Shown here piece by piece: positions 7,786 through 17,619 of a stretch of 64,000 bases of DNA. The stretch's first letter is position 1. The number at the start of each line of letters is the position of its first letter. Both the position numbers and the translations under genes were made by a program. This stretch comes from Pannonibacter phragmitetus DSM 14782 (GTDB lineage: Bacteria > Pseudomonadota > Alphaproteobacteria > Rhizobiales > Stappiaceae). The notes beneath the pieces are model-generated. The model searched no databases. It had not been told where the DNA came from and worked only from the letters and a program-made list of their open reading frames with translations. The stretch lies in assembly GCF_000382365.1 (NCBI RefSeq), contig NZ_KB908217.1:1-64000 (forward strand), given 5' to 3'.

Positions 7786-9306
7786 ATGACGGTTTCACGG
7801 GCGGTGGTTGCCGGGGTGCGCTTCGGATTTGGCCTGACACCGGGCGAGGCACCGGAGGGCGATCCGGACGCGCTGCTGGAACAGTTGCGCAAGGCCGGGA
7901 ACGCAAAGCTTCTGTTTCCCCGGGAGGGGGGTGAGACGCGCAAAAGGCGCATCCGGGAGTACCGGTTGGTGCGCCAGGATCTGACGCAGCGTATGAAAGA
8001 CGGCGAGGCACTGGGAGAGCGGGAAAAGGCGCTGAACCGGGACGTCTCTGCGCGGCTCGATGCCGATGTTTCGGGCCGGATCGCCCAGGCCGCAGGCTCT
8101 CCCTTCGGCTTTCAGGAGCGGCTGGCCAGCTTCTGGCTCAATCATTTCACCGTCAGCGCCAGCAAGTCGACGGAGATGCGGCTGATCGTGCCGCTCTATG
8201 AGGCAGAGGCGATCCGTCCCAATCTGTCCGGGCGTTTTGCGCACCTGCTGAAGGCGGTGTCGCTGCACCCGGCGATGCTGGTGTTTCTGGATCAGACGCA
8301 ATCCATGGGGCCAAATTCGCGGCAGGCGCAGAAGCGCGGCGGCGGCGTGAACGAGAACTTCGGCCGCGAGGTGATGGAGTTGCACACGCTCGGCGTCAAC
8401 TCCGGTTACAGCCAGGCGGATGTGCGCCAGCTGGCGCTGCTGCTGACCGGCCTCGTGTCTAACCGCGAAGAGGTTCAGGCCGGTTTTGACCGCGGCAGGG
8501 CGGAGCCGGGCAGGTTCAAGGTTCTCGGCAAGACCTACGAACGCGGTGAAGGCGTCTTTGACATTTCTGGAGCCGTGCTGGAGGACCTGGCGTCGGATGA
8601 GCGCACCATGCGGCATGTCAGCACGCAGCTTTTCACTCATTTCATCAGCGAGACGCCCGATGAGGGGACGATTGACGCCATGGTGAAGGCCTGGAAGGCG
8701 AAGGACGGGGATCTGACGGCCGTCTACCGGGCCATGCTGCAGAGCAAGGCTGCCTGGGAAGAGCCGGGGCAGAAATTCAAGAAGCCCTTTGACTATGTCG
8801 TCTCCACCTTGCGGGCCGCAGGGCTGACAGAGCCTGAGGATCTGTTCAACGATGAGGACAGGCCCCGTGGCGCCTTTGACCTGCCGGATGCAGAGCCGCA
8901 GCGGCTGGCGATGGCGGAGGCAGATGACGATGAAAACCGCAAGGGCATGGAGGGCAAGGATGGCGGCGAGGATATGAAGGCCCGCCCCAAGGCCAAGCGC
9001 TCGCTTGCCCGGCAGGCCGGGCAGATGATTGCCGCCCTTGGAGAGCCTGTGTGGCGGCCAAGTGATGCGGCTGGCTTCAAGGACAACAATGCCTACTGGT
9101 TCAACCCGGCGCAGCTTTCCATGCGCATCGAATGGGCGCGGCAGCTGGTCCGGCGCATTCCCGGCAAGCCGGACCCGCGCAACTTTGCCCGTGACGTGCT
9201 GGCCGATCTGGCGCGGGACGACACGGTGCGCCTCGTCTCCCGCGCGCCGAGCCGTGAGGCCGGGCTGATGCTGGCGCTTGCTTCACCCGAATTCAACAGG
9301 AGATGA
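7786..9306 (+). CDS. DUF1800 family protein
   Basis: A 506-residue protein with the DUF1800 signatures QERLASFWLNHFTVSASKS, a central NENFGREVMELHTLGVNSGY and later YVVSTLRAAGL. An acidic/lysine-rich insertion at about residues 380-405 is probably a disordered linker. DUF1800 proteins are nearly always paired with DUF1501 proteins, as here with four bases between stop and start. Their biochemical role is unknown, although they are usually predicted to be exported. No signal peptide is visible, so it may travel with its Tat-exported partner. The ATG start is preceded by AAGGAGCGGGC. Confidence 0.9.
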   Translation: MTVSRAVVAGVRFGFGLTPGEAPEGDPDALLEQLRKAGNAKLLFPREGGETRKRRIREYRLVRQDLTQRMKDGEALGEREKALNRDVSARLDADVSGRIAQAAGSPFGFQERLASFWLNHFTVSASKSTEMRLIVPLYEAEAIRPNLSGRFAHLLKAVSLHPAMLVFLDQTQSMGPNSRQAQKRGGGVNENFGREVMELHTLGVNSGYSQADVRQLALLLTGLVSNREEVQAGFDRGRAEPGRFKVLGKTYERGEGVFDISGAVLEDLASDERTMRHVSTQLFTHFISETPDEGTIDAMVKAWKAKDGDLTAVYRAMLQSKAAWEEPGQKFKKPFDYVVSTLRAAGLTEPEDLFNDEDRPRGAFDLPDAEPQRLAMAEADDDENRKGMEGKDGGEDMKARPKAKRSLARQAGQMIAALGEPVWRPSDAAGFKDNNAYWFNPAQLSMRIEWARQLVRRIPGKPDPRNFARDVLADLARDDTVRLVSRAPSREAGLMLALASPEFNRR

Positions 9307-9310
9307 GCCG

Positions 9311-10489
9311 ATGGCTGGCAAGCTGACCGACACGCTTTCTGGCATGACCCGCCGCGGATTTCTGGCCTCGGCCTGTTGTGCTGCGGCAGCGCCTCTCTTC
9401 ACGCCGCTGGCGCTCGCCGCCATGCCGGGGGACAACCGGTTCGCGGCCATCATCCTGCGCGGCGCCATGGACGGACTGGATCTGGTGCAGCCGGTGGGCG
9501 ACAAGGGTTTTGCCGGTCTCCGGCCCAAGCTGGTGGAGGCATCCGCCCCCAGGCTCATCCCGCTGGATGATTTTTTCGGCCTGCATCCGGCAGCGAGCCC
9601 CCTGCTGCCACTGTGGAAGGTAGGGGAGCTGGCCTTCGTGCATGCGGTTTCAACACCCTACCGCAACATCCGCAGCCACTTCGACGGACAGGACATTCTG
9701 GAGGCGGGAGGAACGGAGGGAGCTGCGAAAACAGGGGGATGGCTCAACCGCACCCTGTCCCTCACCGGTCAGCCTCTGAAGGCGATCAGCGTCAGCACCG
9801 CGCAAGAGGTCATTCTTTCCGGCGCCAATCCAGCGGATGTCTGGTCGCCGCGATCGGACATTGCACTGGGGCGCGATGAGCTGAGCTTTCTGGCGGAGCT
9901 CTACAAAGGCGACCGGGCCTTTTCAGAGGCCTTGCAGCAGGCGGTTGGCATCGACAGTTTCATCGACGCACTCTATGCCAGTGAAAAGCGCAACGGCAGC
10001 GTTGCCCATGTCGCGCGCATGGCGGGGGCCTTGCTGAAGGACGAGTACCGCATCGCCAGCTTCTCCATCACCGGCTGGGACACGCATGTGCAGCAGGAAA
10101 AAGAGTTTGCCAGTGCGGTGAAGGACCTCTCCACCGCCATCCTGTCCCTGCGCGATGAGATGGGGCCGAAGGTCTGGGCGAAGACGGCGGTGGTGGCAAT
10201 GACCGAATTCGGCCGCACCGTGCGTCAGAATGCCAATGACGGGACGGATCACGGCACCGGTGGCTGCTGCGTCATTGCGGGTGGAGCCATCCGTGGCGGC
10301 AAGGTTTATGGCCGCTGGCCGGGGCTCGGGGATGGCGATCTTCTGGATGACCGGGATCTCACCCCCACAGGAGATGTCCGCGCGGTGGCCGCTGCCCTTC
10401 TTGGCCAACAGTTCGGCATCAACGCCTCCGTGCTGACGAACACCGTGTTCCCTGGCCTTGAGTTGGGCGATAGGCCCGGTTTCATGTGA
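9311..10489 (+). CDS. DUF1501 family protein, Tat-exported
   Basis: A 392-residue protein of the DUF1501 (sulfatase-like, alkaline-phosphatase-superfamily-related) group. Residues ~11-40 give a twin-arginine signal (TRRGFLASACCAAAAPLF), so it is folded in the cytoplasm and exported. Typical motifs: RNIRSHFDGQDILE, SITGWDTHVQQ, and VAMTEFGRTVRQNANDGTDH with the terminal GTDHGTGG. It is translated straight after the DUF1800 gene (RBS AGGAGATGAGCC) as one operon. Function is not established; a hydrolase-like activity is suggested only by the fold relationship. Confidence 0.9.
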   Translation: MAGKLTDTLSGMTRRGFLASACCAAAAPLFTPLALAAMPGDNRFAAIILRGAMDGLDLVQPVGDKGFAGLRPKLVEASAPRLIPLDDFFGLHPAASPLLPLWKVGELAFVHAVSTPYRNIRSHFDGQDILEAGGTEGAAKTGGWLNRTLSLTGQPLKAISVSTAQEVILSGANPADVWSPRSDIALGRDELSFLAELYKGDRAFSEALQQAVGIDSFIDALYASEKRNGSVAHVARMAGALLKDEYRIASFSITGWDTHVQQEKEFASAVKDLSTAILSLRDEMGPKVWAKTAVVAMTEFGRTVRQNANDGTDHGTGGCCVIAGGAIRGGKVYGRWPGLGDGDLLDDRDLTPTGDVRAVAAALLGQQFGINASVLTNTVFPGLELGDRPGFM

Positions 10490-10858
10490 ACCGGCGCCAG
10501 TCAGTACCGGCGCCTGTTGAAGTGAATTTTTCGGGTGATTTTCAGCCCTCGTTCCCGAAACGGTCTAGATCTCGCGTGTGGCTGGGTGCCTTGTGGGCAA
10601 ACGGAAAATCAATTTTCAGCTTGTCTTTTTCAATCCTTCGAAAGGGCGGTCTCCGGGCCGCCCTTTTTTCTTGCATCTCGTGCCGAGTGCTTCCGTTTGA
10701 AGCTCTTTCCGCAACGTATTCCCCATTTGGGGGATGAACATGACGCCTCTCCCTGTTGAGATGCCTTCCGGGCAGTCCGGTTCATGAAAGAACCGGGTGA
10801 GTGAGGTTTCTCTAGGCTGGAGCGTGGGCGCATCCGGCACGGGGCCGGGACGGAAAGC
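10490..10858. other. Intergenic region with terminator and promoter of the protease operon
   Basis: Contains the hairpin terminator at 10641-10669 closing the DUF1800-DUF1501 operon. The remaining ~190 bases should hold the promoter of the papain-like/caspase-like pair. No convincing -35/-10 or operator was found, and a short open frame across the terminator is not credible. Confidence 0.5.
10641..10669 (+). terminator. Rho-independent terminator
   Basis: AAAGGGCGG (10641-10649) pairs with CCGCCCTTT (10658-10666) around a short loop, followed by a T-run. It sits ~150 bases downstream of the DUF1501 stop and separates that operon from the protease operon. Confidence 0.85.
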
Positions 10859-12667
10859 ATGACGGCAAGGCAGCAGAGCGGCTCAGGTGCGGATATGACG
10901 CCGTATACAGAAGGCGCATTCCTTTCGAGTAATATTGCCAGAGCCATCCGGTGGTGCGTTGTGGTGGCAGTGATTGCGTGGGCAGCGGTATTCCCTGCCG
11001 CATCCCCCCTTGCGCAGTTCGCGACAGGTGCCGTGTTTGACGAGCAGGTCTATGGAGCCGTGCCCAAGGGAGCGCCCATGGCGCGGGGCAACTACGCGTT
11101 CCTGCCGCCTCGCGTGTCGCTGAAGGCTTTTGCCCCCACGCCGGGCGATCAGGGCCGGCAGGGAAGTTGTGTAGGCTGGGCCTCTGCCTATGCCGCACGC
11201 ACCTTGAGTGAGGCCAGGCGTCTGGAGATGACGTCCCGGAACGATATCAACCGCAGCGTTTTCTCGCCGGCCTTTATCTACAACCAGATCCGTCAGGGCG
11301 GTTGCGATGATGGTTCGCTGCCCGCTGATGCGCTGGAACTGATGGCAGAGGACGGGGTGCCGCTGCTGCGCGATTTTCCCTACACGGACAAGAGCTGCAG
11401 CGCCCGTCCGGGGCCGGAGCATCTGAACCTTGCAGCCTCCTACCGTATCGGCGGTTACAAGCGTCTGTTTGACCGGCGCTCCAACGCAAAGCATGTGGCG
11501 GTGCGCCGGGCGCTGGCCAATGGCAATCCGGTCGTTATTGGCATGCTTGTTTCAGATGCCTTCATGGGCTCGGGCGAGCGCTACATGCGCGGCAGCGAGG
11601 ATATCGCCCTGCGGGACCGCCGCGAACTTGGCGGGCATGCCATGGCGGTGATCGGCTACGATGATACGAAGTTCGGCGGAGCCTTTGAGCTGATCAACAG
11701 CTGGGGCACGGATTGGGGCAACGGAGGCTTTGTCTGGGTCTCCTATGACGACTTTAATGCCTTTGTGATGGAGGGCTTCGAGATGATCCCGCCGCAGCCG
11801 GCGGAGCCTGAAAAGGTGGTGGACATGAGCGGCAGCCTGCGGCTCATCCATATCTCGGGCAAGGAGCTGCAGGTTTCACGGCTCGGCGAGACCTCGCAGC
11901 TGACCGACCCCATGCCGTCTGGCACGCGCTTCCGGGCGGAAATTTCCAGCAGGACCGGTGGCTATATTTACGTTCTGGGCGGCGACAGCGCCGGGCACTA
12001 TGTGGAGCTTTTCCCGAGAAACCGTGGCCTCAATCCCAGGGCAGAGGCGGGTAATGCGCTGCTTGTGCCGGGGCCGACGGAGGATTTCTTCACACGGCTG
12101 AATGATGACACCGGGCGGGATCACTACGTCGTGCTGTTCTCGCGCGAGCCGCTGGATGCCAGCGCCATTGCCGGGCGGATGAATTCTGGCCGGGCGGGTC
12201 CGTTGCCGCGTCTGGAGGCGGCGCTGGGTGCCGCTCTCGTTGCGGAACAGGACATCACGCGCAATGGGCCGCTCTCCTTTGAAGCGGCGAGCGGAGAGGC
12301 CACGGTGGTGCCGCTGATCGTCGATATCGAGCATGTGGCTCCCGAGCAGAACATGCAGGACCGCACCGCGCCAAGGCTGGTGGTGTCGGAACCTGCCGCT
12401 GATGAGCTGGAGGTCATTGCCGGGCAGGCTGCCATCCGCCGTATCTCTGAAGCTTCCTTTGTGCTCAAGGGCAACGCACAGGATGAGGGGCTGATCCAGT
12501 CCGTCACCATTGCTGGTGCCCTTTCATCGAAATTCTCCTCACGCGGGCCATTCGAGGCCAGCGTGGAGGTGCCTGCGGATGGCAAGGCCCATCCCGTCAC
12601 GATTGTTGCCGTTGATGCTGCCGGCAACCGGTCCGAGACAACAATTGAGGTGCAGGTGGCCCCATGA
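10859..12667 (+). CDS. Papain-fold (C1) cysteine protease with DUF4384-like region
   Basis: A 602-residue membrane-anchored or exported protein. A hydrophobic segment lies at about residues 33-52 (IRWCVVVAVIAWAAVF). The protease domain (~75-310) has the papain triad in order: Cys104 in DQGRQGSCVGWASAYA, His260 in LGGHAMAVIGYDD and Asn280 in LINSWGTDWGNGGFVWV. Residues ~340-440 (GTRFRAEISSRTGGYIYVLG, VELFPRN, YVVLFSREPLD) resemble DUF4384, a module often found with bacterial caspase-like proteins. The last ~100 residues look like an Ig-type beta-sandwich. The stop overlaps the next frame, which encodes a caspase-like protein. Predicted to cut peptides in the periplasm or at the surface; substrate unknown. 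Confidence 0.85.
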   Translation: MTARQQSGSGADMTPYTEGAFLSSNIARAIRWCVVVAVIAWAAVFPAASPLAQFATGAVFDEQVYGAVPKGAPMARGNYAFLPPRVSLKAFAPTPGDQGRQGSCVGWASAYAARTLSEARRLEMTSRNDINRSVFSPAFIYNQIRQGGCDDGSLPADALELMAEDGVPLLRDFPYTDKSCSARPGPEHLNLAASYRIGGYKRLFDRRSNAKHVAVRRALANGNPVVIGMLVSDAFMGSGERYMRGSEDIALRDRRELGGHAMAVIGYDDTKFGGAFELINSWGTDWGNGGFVWVSYDDFNAFVMEGFEMIPPQPAEPEKVVDMSGSLRLIHISGKELQVSRLGETSQLTDPMPSGTRFRAEISSRTGGYIYVLGGDSAGHYVELFPRNRGLNPRAEAGNALLVPGPTEDFFTRLNDDTGRDHYVVLFSREPLDASAIAGRMNSGRAGPLPRLEAALGAALVAEQDITRNGPLSFEAASGEATVVPLIVDIEHVAPEQNMQDRTAPRLVVSEPAADELEVIAGQAAIRRISEASFVLKGNAQDEGLIQSVTIAGALSSKFSSRGPFEASVEVPADGKAHPVTIVAVDAAGNRSETTIEVQVAP

Positions 12668-12735
12668 CTCAGACCCTAGCACCCCGGACCGCCCTTTCTT
12701 CTCCGCTTTCCAGAACTTGCTGGAGCCTGAACCGA

Positions 12736-15700
12736 ATGACCCGTCTTCTTTCCGCGCTTGCAGGTGCCAGCCTGTTTCTCGCCATGCCCTTTGCGGGTGG
12801 TTACACTCTTGCGCAAGGCGTCTCTCCCTACCAGGGACTGGAGCCGGAGCAGCTGCTGGATCTGAGCCTTGAAATCCCCGGCCATTTTGAGCGCTCGGCC
12901 ATGCGCAAGCATTTGGCAGACACCTTTCCGGACACTCCGGAGGGCCTGTTTGCCCGGACCTGGATCGAGGACCGGAACTTTGCCGACCGGCAGGAGGTGA
13001 TCGCCAATTATCTCAAGGTCATCAATCAGCGGCCGGATTTTCCGACAGCTTATGTCTACCTCGGTCTTACCTTTGAAGAGGTCGACGATTTCGACCGTGC
13101 CCGCGACATCTATGAGAAGGGTCTCGAGGCTGTTGGCTTCGAGACCGATCTCATCCGTAATCTCTATTTCCTGCTGCGGGGAAAGTTGAAACAGCCAGCC
13201 GAGGCTGACACCTTCCTGCAAGGCATCGAGCGCAACTTCGGTAACCGGGATGGTGACGTGACCTTCATCCGCGCCATTGCCGCCCAGTCAGATGGCAATA
13301 CGGAGGAGGCGGAGAAGCTCTTCGATGCCGCCCTGAAGGATGGCGCGCCCTTCGAAGCGCTGAAGCGGCTGACACAGCTCCGGATGACACGGCTTGAGCG
13401 CAGTGGTGCCACTGCCGAAACACGGGCTGCAGAGTTGAAGCGTGTTCTGGAGTATGCGGTGGCGGAACGCAGCGCCGAAGCGCTGATTTTCGCGGCAGGT
13501 GAACTGAAAGACCGGTTCAATGCCCGCCAGCAGGCCATGAAGCTCTATGAGCAGGCCTATGCCATGTCAAAGGTGGCGGAAGCTGCACTGGATGGCTTCG
13601 AGATGATGGCCAGTTATGACTTTGACCGCAGCTATACCCTGTTACAGAAGGCCTATCAGGATCTGCCGCAAGTCAGCCAAGTGGCCACGTCCATGTGCTG
13701 GGCCAATTTCGCCTTTGCGCTCAAGCCGGAGCAGGCTCTGGCTTATTGCCGCGAAGGTGAGGCCAAGGCTGTGCTCGTTGAGTACAGGCACAAGGCTGTG
13801 CGCCAGACTGCCGACCTGCTGGAGACGGCGGGGCGCATGGATGAAGCTGAATCTGCCCTGAAGGCGGCTCTGGATGACACCCCGTCAAGCCGGAAGTACT
13901 CGATTCTGGCGGAGCTGGTGAAGAACCGGATCTGGGCTCAGGACTATGCGAAGGCTCGAGCCTATCTGGACGAGGTGTCAGGCGCCAAGGGTCTCAGCGG
14001 CACTTGGCTGGCTCTTTGGCAGCAGCGCCTCGGTATTGCGGAGGCGCTGGAAAACGAGCGGCAGGCCTTCCTCAAGGCCAATCCGTTCCTGAAGGACTGG
14101 GAAACCCGTATCGGAGTCAGCCTGACGCTGGCTGTGGAGTTCGAGACGAACTCGGACGTGATCCGGGCGGACACCTATCCGGCACTCGATAAGGCGGCTG
14201 CAGCACTCAATGCACCGGGCGGAGAGAAATATGTCTTCCTCATCGAAGGGCATACGGACAGCCGCGGGTCTGACGAAATCAATCTGCCGCTGTCTGCCCG
14301 CCGCGCCCAGGCCGTTGCTGCCTATCTGGAGACACGTCACGGCATCCCGGCAAGCCGTTTGCGGACTGCTGGCCACGGTGCGGGCCAGCCTATTGCGGGC
14401 AATGACAGCGAAGCAGGGCGTCAGCGCAACCGGCGTGTCGAGGTCCGGCCCTATGGCAATGTCAGCGAGCCGGAAATCGCAGTCACAGGCAGGCTTGACG
14501 CCGGAGGGCTGCAACTTGCGCCAGGCGGGCGTCTCGCGGCAACAGGCTTTGAGCCTGTGCAGCTCTGGGATCTGCAGCAGAAGGTGAAACTGCGGGACTT
14601 CTACCGGGGCGGATATCATCGCGCCTTCTCGCCCAACGGCCGGTACTTTGCCACGATCTCGACCTATACAGAGGTCAGCGGCAGCAAGTCCTTCGTGCTT
14701 TATGTCTACGACACAAAGACCGGGCATGCGGTGGCGCAGGTTCATGGCGAGGTTGAAATTGCCAAGTTTGCCTGGAGCCCTTACAGTGATGAACTGGCCT
14801 ATACGGATGGTGAGGGTTTCCTCAGGGTCTACAATGTGCAGTCCCGCAGCCAGCGTGCCTTCACCCGGCTGAGCACCACACGGATCAGTGGGCCACTGGT
14901 CTGGCTGGCCGGCAGCGGCAAGATCGTGGCGGGGCAGGCACAGCGGGAAGGTATCAGGATCTTTGACGGGCAGACGCTTCAGATGGAGCGTCATCTCCCC
15001 GGAGTGGACTGGCCTCACGCCATGGCGGCGAGCCGTGACGGCCGCTATGTGGTGGCTATCGACAACCGGCGCCAGATGGTGATCTGGGATGCGCTTGACT
15101 GGAGTGTGGTTGCCTCCAGCCGGGTGCCGGTCATTCCCAACAATATTGCTGTGCATCCCTCCCGGCCATTGGCTGTCATGAATGATACCTTCAACAGTGA
15201 AACGAGCTTGATGCTGGTGGACCTGTCTGACGGACAGATCCTTGCAAAGCGCAAGGGTGCGCAAGACATTTTCCTGTCTTTCACGCCCGATGGAAAGCGC
15301 ATTGTCGCAGGCAGCGGCAGCTCCGTGGAATGGCTTGATGCAGCCTCTCTCGAGCCCGTGGCGGAAATGACCGGCCTTGCCCCTGAGGGACGGGGTATCT
15401 CAACAGACAAGACGAATGCACTGCTTGTTTCGCGCGACAGCTCTGCCAGCCACGTCTGGGACCTGACGACAGGCCAGCGCGTGCATACCTTGCAGGCAGC
15501 CTCCAAACTTGGCTGGAGGGCGCTGGAGAAGGATGGATCGCGCCAGTTCATGGTGGATGCAGACAACCGGGTCGTCACCTTCAGCACGCAGGACTTCCGG
15601 GAAGACGTGGTGGAGGAGCTGGGGTTCAATGTCCAGTTCGTCAGGACCAGCGACAAGTATGTGGTCTTCGCCGGTCAGCCGACAGGCAAGACGGATTCCC

Positions 15701-17616
15701 GGACGGGCGTTCTGGAAGTACGGGAGCGTCCTTCCTTGCGGAAGTTGTCGCGTATCGAGTTCGACTTCGTCACCAGCCGCTTGCGCTATGACAAGAGCTA
15801 CGAGACCTTGGTGAATGACATTTCCATCAGTGATGTGGATGGCCTGGTCGCACTTGCGACTAGCTGGCAGGACGGCTACGGCCACGGCTGGACCAATGGC
15901 AAGACCGTCCGTGTCTATGACATTGCCTCTGGACGCGAAACCAAGGTCATCAACCTGAACAAGGAAGTGCGGGACCTTTCGTTCCGGGATGAGGAACCCG
16001 GAAAGCTGCGCGTTCTGGAAGTCGCAGGCGGCTGGCGGATCTACGATGTAGCGAGCGGGCGGTATGAGAAATGGGAAGCAGACAACGGCCTCTGGACGCG
16101 CAAGCTGGATGATGGCCGGACGATCGAATGGTCGCGCGATCTTCTGAAACTGGGAGACCGGACAGCCTTCTTCCGGGGCACCTTGCGTGACATTGAGGTG
16201 CTGGAGCCGCGTAATCTTCTCGTAGCGATGACCTCGGGCAACGAACTTGTCTATTTCGACCTCAGAACGCTTGAGCGCCAGCTGACCGTGGTGATCAAGA
16301 ACGGCAATGAGTGGATTGCCTACGCTCCCAGCGGTGAGTTTACGTCCTCACTGGGCGGGACAGACGGTGTCTTCTGGTCTCTGGGGGACAACTATCTGCC
16401 CTTTGATGCCCTGAAGCAGCGCTTTGAGCGGCCGCGTGTCATTCAGGAGCGTCTGAGCCGACTGACCGGGGAGGGCGGTTCGCCCTCCGTGCCTGAGACG
16501 CCGCAGGTGGAGCCGGAACTTTTCGAGGCACCTTACAAGATGTCCGTGGATGGGCCGCTGAAAGCTGCCTCCGTCGAAGACAGCTTCATCCTGAAACTGC
16601 GCATCGAGAAGACGGATGCCAGCCTGCCTGATCCGGAGCTTGTGTATACGCTCAACGGCCGGCCCATTCCGCGCGGGCGTGGATTCGATGAAGAGCCGGT
16701 CTATGAGGGCGGCGAGGTGATCGGCACGTCGCGTCAGTTCATACTGCAGGAGGGTGTCAACGTCATCGAGGCCAGCATCGCCTACAGGGATGCAAAGATC
16801 CTGACCCAGCGGCTGGAAATCACCCGTAAAGTGGAAGCGAAGCCGCAGAAGCGGGCATCCAATGTGCAGCTTTGGTTCTTCGGTGTCGGTATCTCGGACT
16901 ATGAGATTGCCACTCAGAACCTGGAATATGCCCACAAGGATGCGCTGGAACTGGAAAAGGCCTTCAAGGCGCAGGAAGGCGTGCTTTACGGCAAGGTCAA
17001 CACGCGGGTTCTGGTCAATGATCAGGCAACCGAGCGCAACATCCGGGTAGAGATGAACGATTTCCTGCGGCAGGCCTCCGCCGAGGATGTGATCGTGCTC
17101 TTCATTGCCGGGCATGGTGTGCAGGACAATGAGCAGCAGCTTTATCTCATCACCCATGACGGCGATATGCAGCGGCCTTACACGGGCATGCAGGTGGACA
17201 AGTTCCGCGATTTCCTGGAGGGCCGCCCGGTCAACCAGAAGGCCGTGTTCCTGATGGATATCTGTCATGCGGGTACGGTTGGACCGCGCAAGCGCGGGCG
17301 CGTGACGGCTGAAGATGCGGTGAAAGCGCTGACGGAAGGCACTGGCACCATTGTGGTTGCTTCATCAACCGGCGCGCAGTCCTCGCTGGAGGATGAAAGC
17401 TACCGGGGCGGCCATGGTGCCTTCACGGCTGCTCTGCTGGAAGGGCTTGACGGGGAGGCAGACCGCAATGCCGGTGATGCCAACGGCTTCACCAGCATTC
17501 AGGAGCTTATCAGTTACACCTCCCGCCGTGTGCCGCAACTGACGGATGGGGCACAGCATCCGACCATTCCGAAATCGGAAAATGTGCTCGACTTCCCCGT
17601 GGCTCAGGCCAACTGA
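12736..17616 (+). CDS. TPR-OmpA-beta-propeller-caspase fusion protein
   Basis: ATG 12736 follows GGAG at 12722-12725 and begins a signal peptide (MTRLLSALAGASLFLAMPFA), giving 1,626 residues; the upstream ATG at 12664 overlaps the previous gene but adds 24 residues before the signal. Domains: TPR-like helices ~50-450; OmpA-like peptidoglycan-binding ~458-573 (FLIEGHTDSRGSDEINLPLS, RRVEVRPYG); WD40/YVTN-type propeller ~580-1220; Ig-like segment ~1260-1365; C14 caspase-like domain 1374-1626 with His1460 (FIAGHGVQD) and Cys1510 (FLMDICHAG). It would be periplasmic, tethered to peptidoglycan, and pairs with the papain-like protease upstream. No characterised homologue with this exact order is known to me. 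Confidence 0.88.
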   Translation: MTRLLSALAGASLFLAMPFAGGYTLAQGVSPYQGLEPEQLLDLSLEIPGHFERSAMRKHLADTFPDTPEGLFARTWIEDRNFADRQEVIANYLKVINQRPDFPTAYVYLGLTFEEVDDFDRARDIYEKGLEAVGFETDLIRNLYFLLRGKLKQPAEADTFLQGIERNFGNRDGDVTFIRAIAAQSDGNTEEAEKLFDAALKDGAPFEALKRLTQLRMTRLERSGATAETRAAELKRVLEYAVAERSAEALIFAAGELKDRFNARQQAMKLYEQAYAMSKVAEAALDGFEMMASYDFDRSYTLLQKAYQDLPQVSQVATSMCWANFAFALKPEQALAYCREGEAKAVLVEYRHKAVRQTADLLETAGRMDEAESALKAALDDTPSSRKYSILAELVKNRIWAQDYAKARAYLDEVSGAKGLSGTWLALWQQRLGIAEALENERQAFLKANPFLKDWETRIGVSLTLAVEFETNSDVIRADTYPALDKAAAALNAPGGEKYVFLIEGHTDSRGSDEINLPLSARRAQAVAAYLETRHGIPASRLRTAGHGAGQPIAGNDSEAGRQRNRRVEVRPYGNVSEPEIAVTGRLDAGGLQLAPGGRLAATGFEPVQLWDLQQKVKLRDFYRGGYHRAFSPNGRYFATISTYTEVSGSKSFVLYVYDTKTGHAVAQVHGEVEIAKFAWSPYSDELAYTDGEGFLRVYNVQSRSQRAFTRLSTTRISGPLVWLAGSGKIVAGQAQREGIRIFDGQTLQMERHLPGVDWPHAMAASRDGRYVVAIDNRRQMVIWDALDWSVVASSRVPVIPNNIAVHPSRPLAVMNDTFNSETSLMLVDLSDGQILAKRKGAQDIFLSFTPDGKRIVAGSGSSVEWLDAASLEPVAEMTGLAPEGRGISTDKTNALLVSRDSSASHVWDLTTGQRVHTLQAASKLGWRALEKDGSRQFMVDADNRVVTFSTQDFREDVVEELGFNVQFVRTSDKYVVFAGQPTGKTDSRTGVLEVRERPSLRKLSRIEFDFVTSRLRYDKSYETLVNDISISDVDGLVALATSWQDGYGHGWTNGKTVRVYDIASGRETKVINLNKEVRDLSFRDEEPGKLRVLEVAGGWRIYDVASGRYEKWEADNGLWTRKLDDGRTIEWSRDLLKLGDRTAFFRGTLRDIEVLEPRNLLVAMTSGNELVYFDLRTLERQLTVVIKNGNEWIAYAPSGEFTSSLGGTDGVFWSLGDNYLPFDALKQRFERPRVIQERLSRLTGEGGSPSVPETPQVEPELFEAPYKMSVDGPLKAASVEDSFILKLRIEKTDASLPDPELVYTLNGRPIPRGRGFDEEPVYEGGEVIGTSRQFILQEGVNVIEASIAYRDAKILTQRLEITRKVEAKPQKRASNVQLWFFGVGISDYEIATQNLEYAHKDALELEKAFKAQEGVLYGKVNTRVLVNDQATERNIRVEMNDFLRQASAEDVIVLFIAGHGVQDNEQQLYLITHDGDMQRPYTGMQVDKFRDFLEGRPVNQKAVFLMDICHAGTVGPRKRGRVTAEDAVKALTEGTGTIVVASSTGAQSSLEDESYRGGHGAFTAALLEGLDGEADRNAGDANGFTSIQELISYTSRRVPQLTDGAQHPTIPKSENVLDFPVAQAN

Positions 17617-17619
17617 ACT

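Noticed and set aside
10486-10737. Open frame of 83 codons after the DUF1501 gene
   Set aside because: It runs through the terminator hairpin at 10641-10669 and has no recognisable protein features.
10859-17616. Interpretation of the protease pair as an anti-phage (gasdermin or CRISPR-caspase) system
   Set aside because: No gasdermin-like target, nucleotide-cyclase, TIR, effector nuclease or CRISPR gene is adjacent, and both proteins appear exported. Defence remains unsupported.
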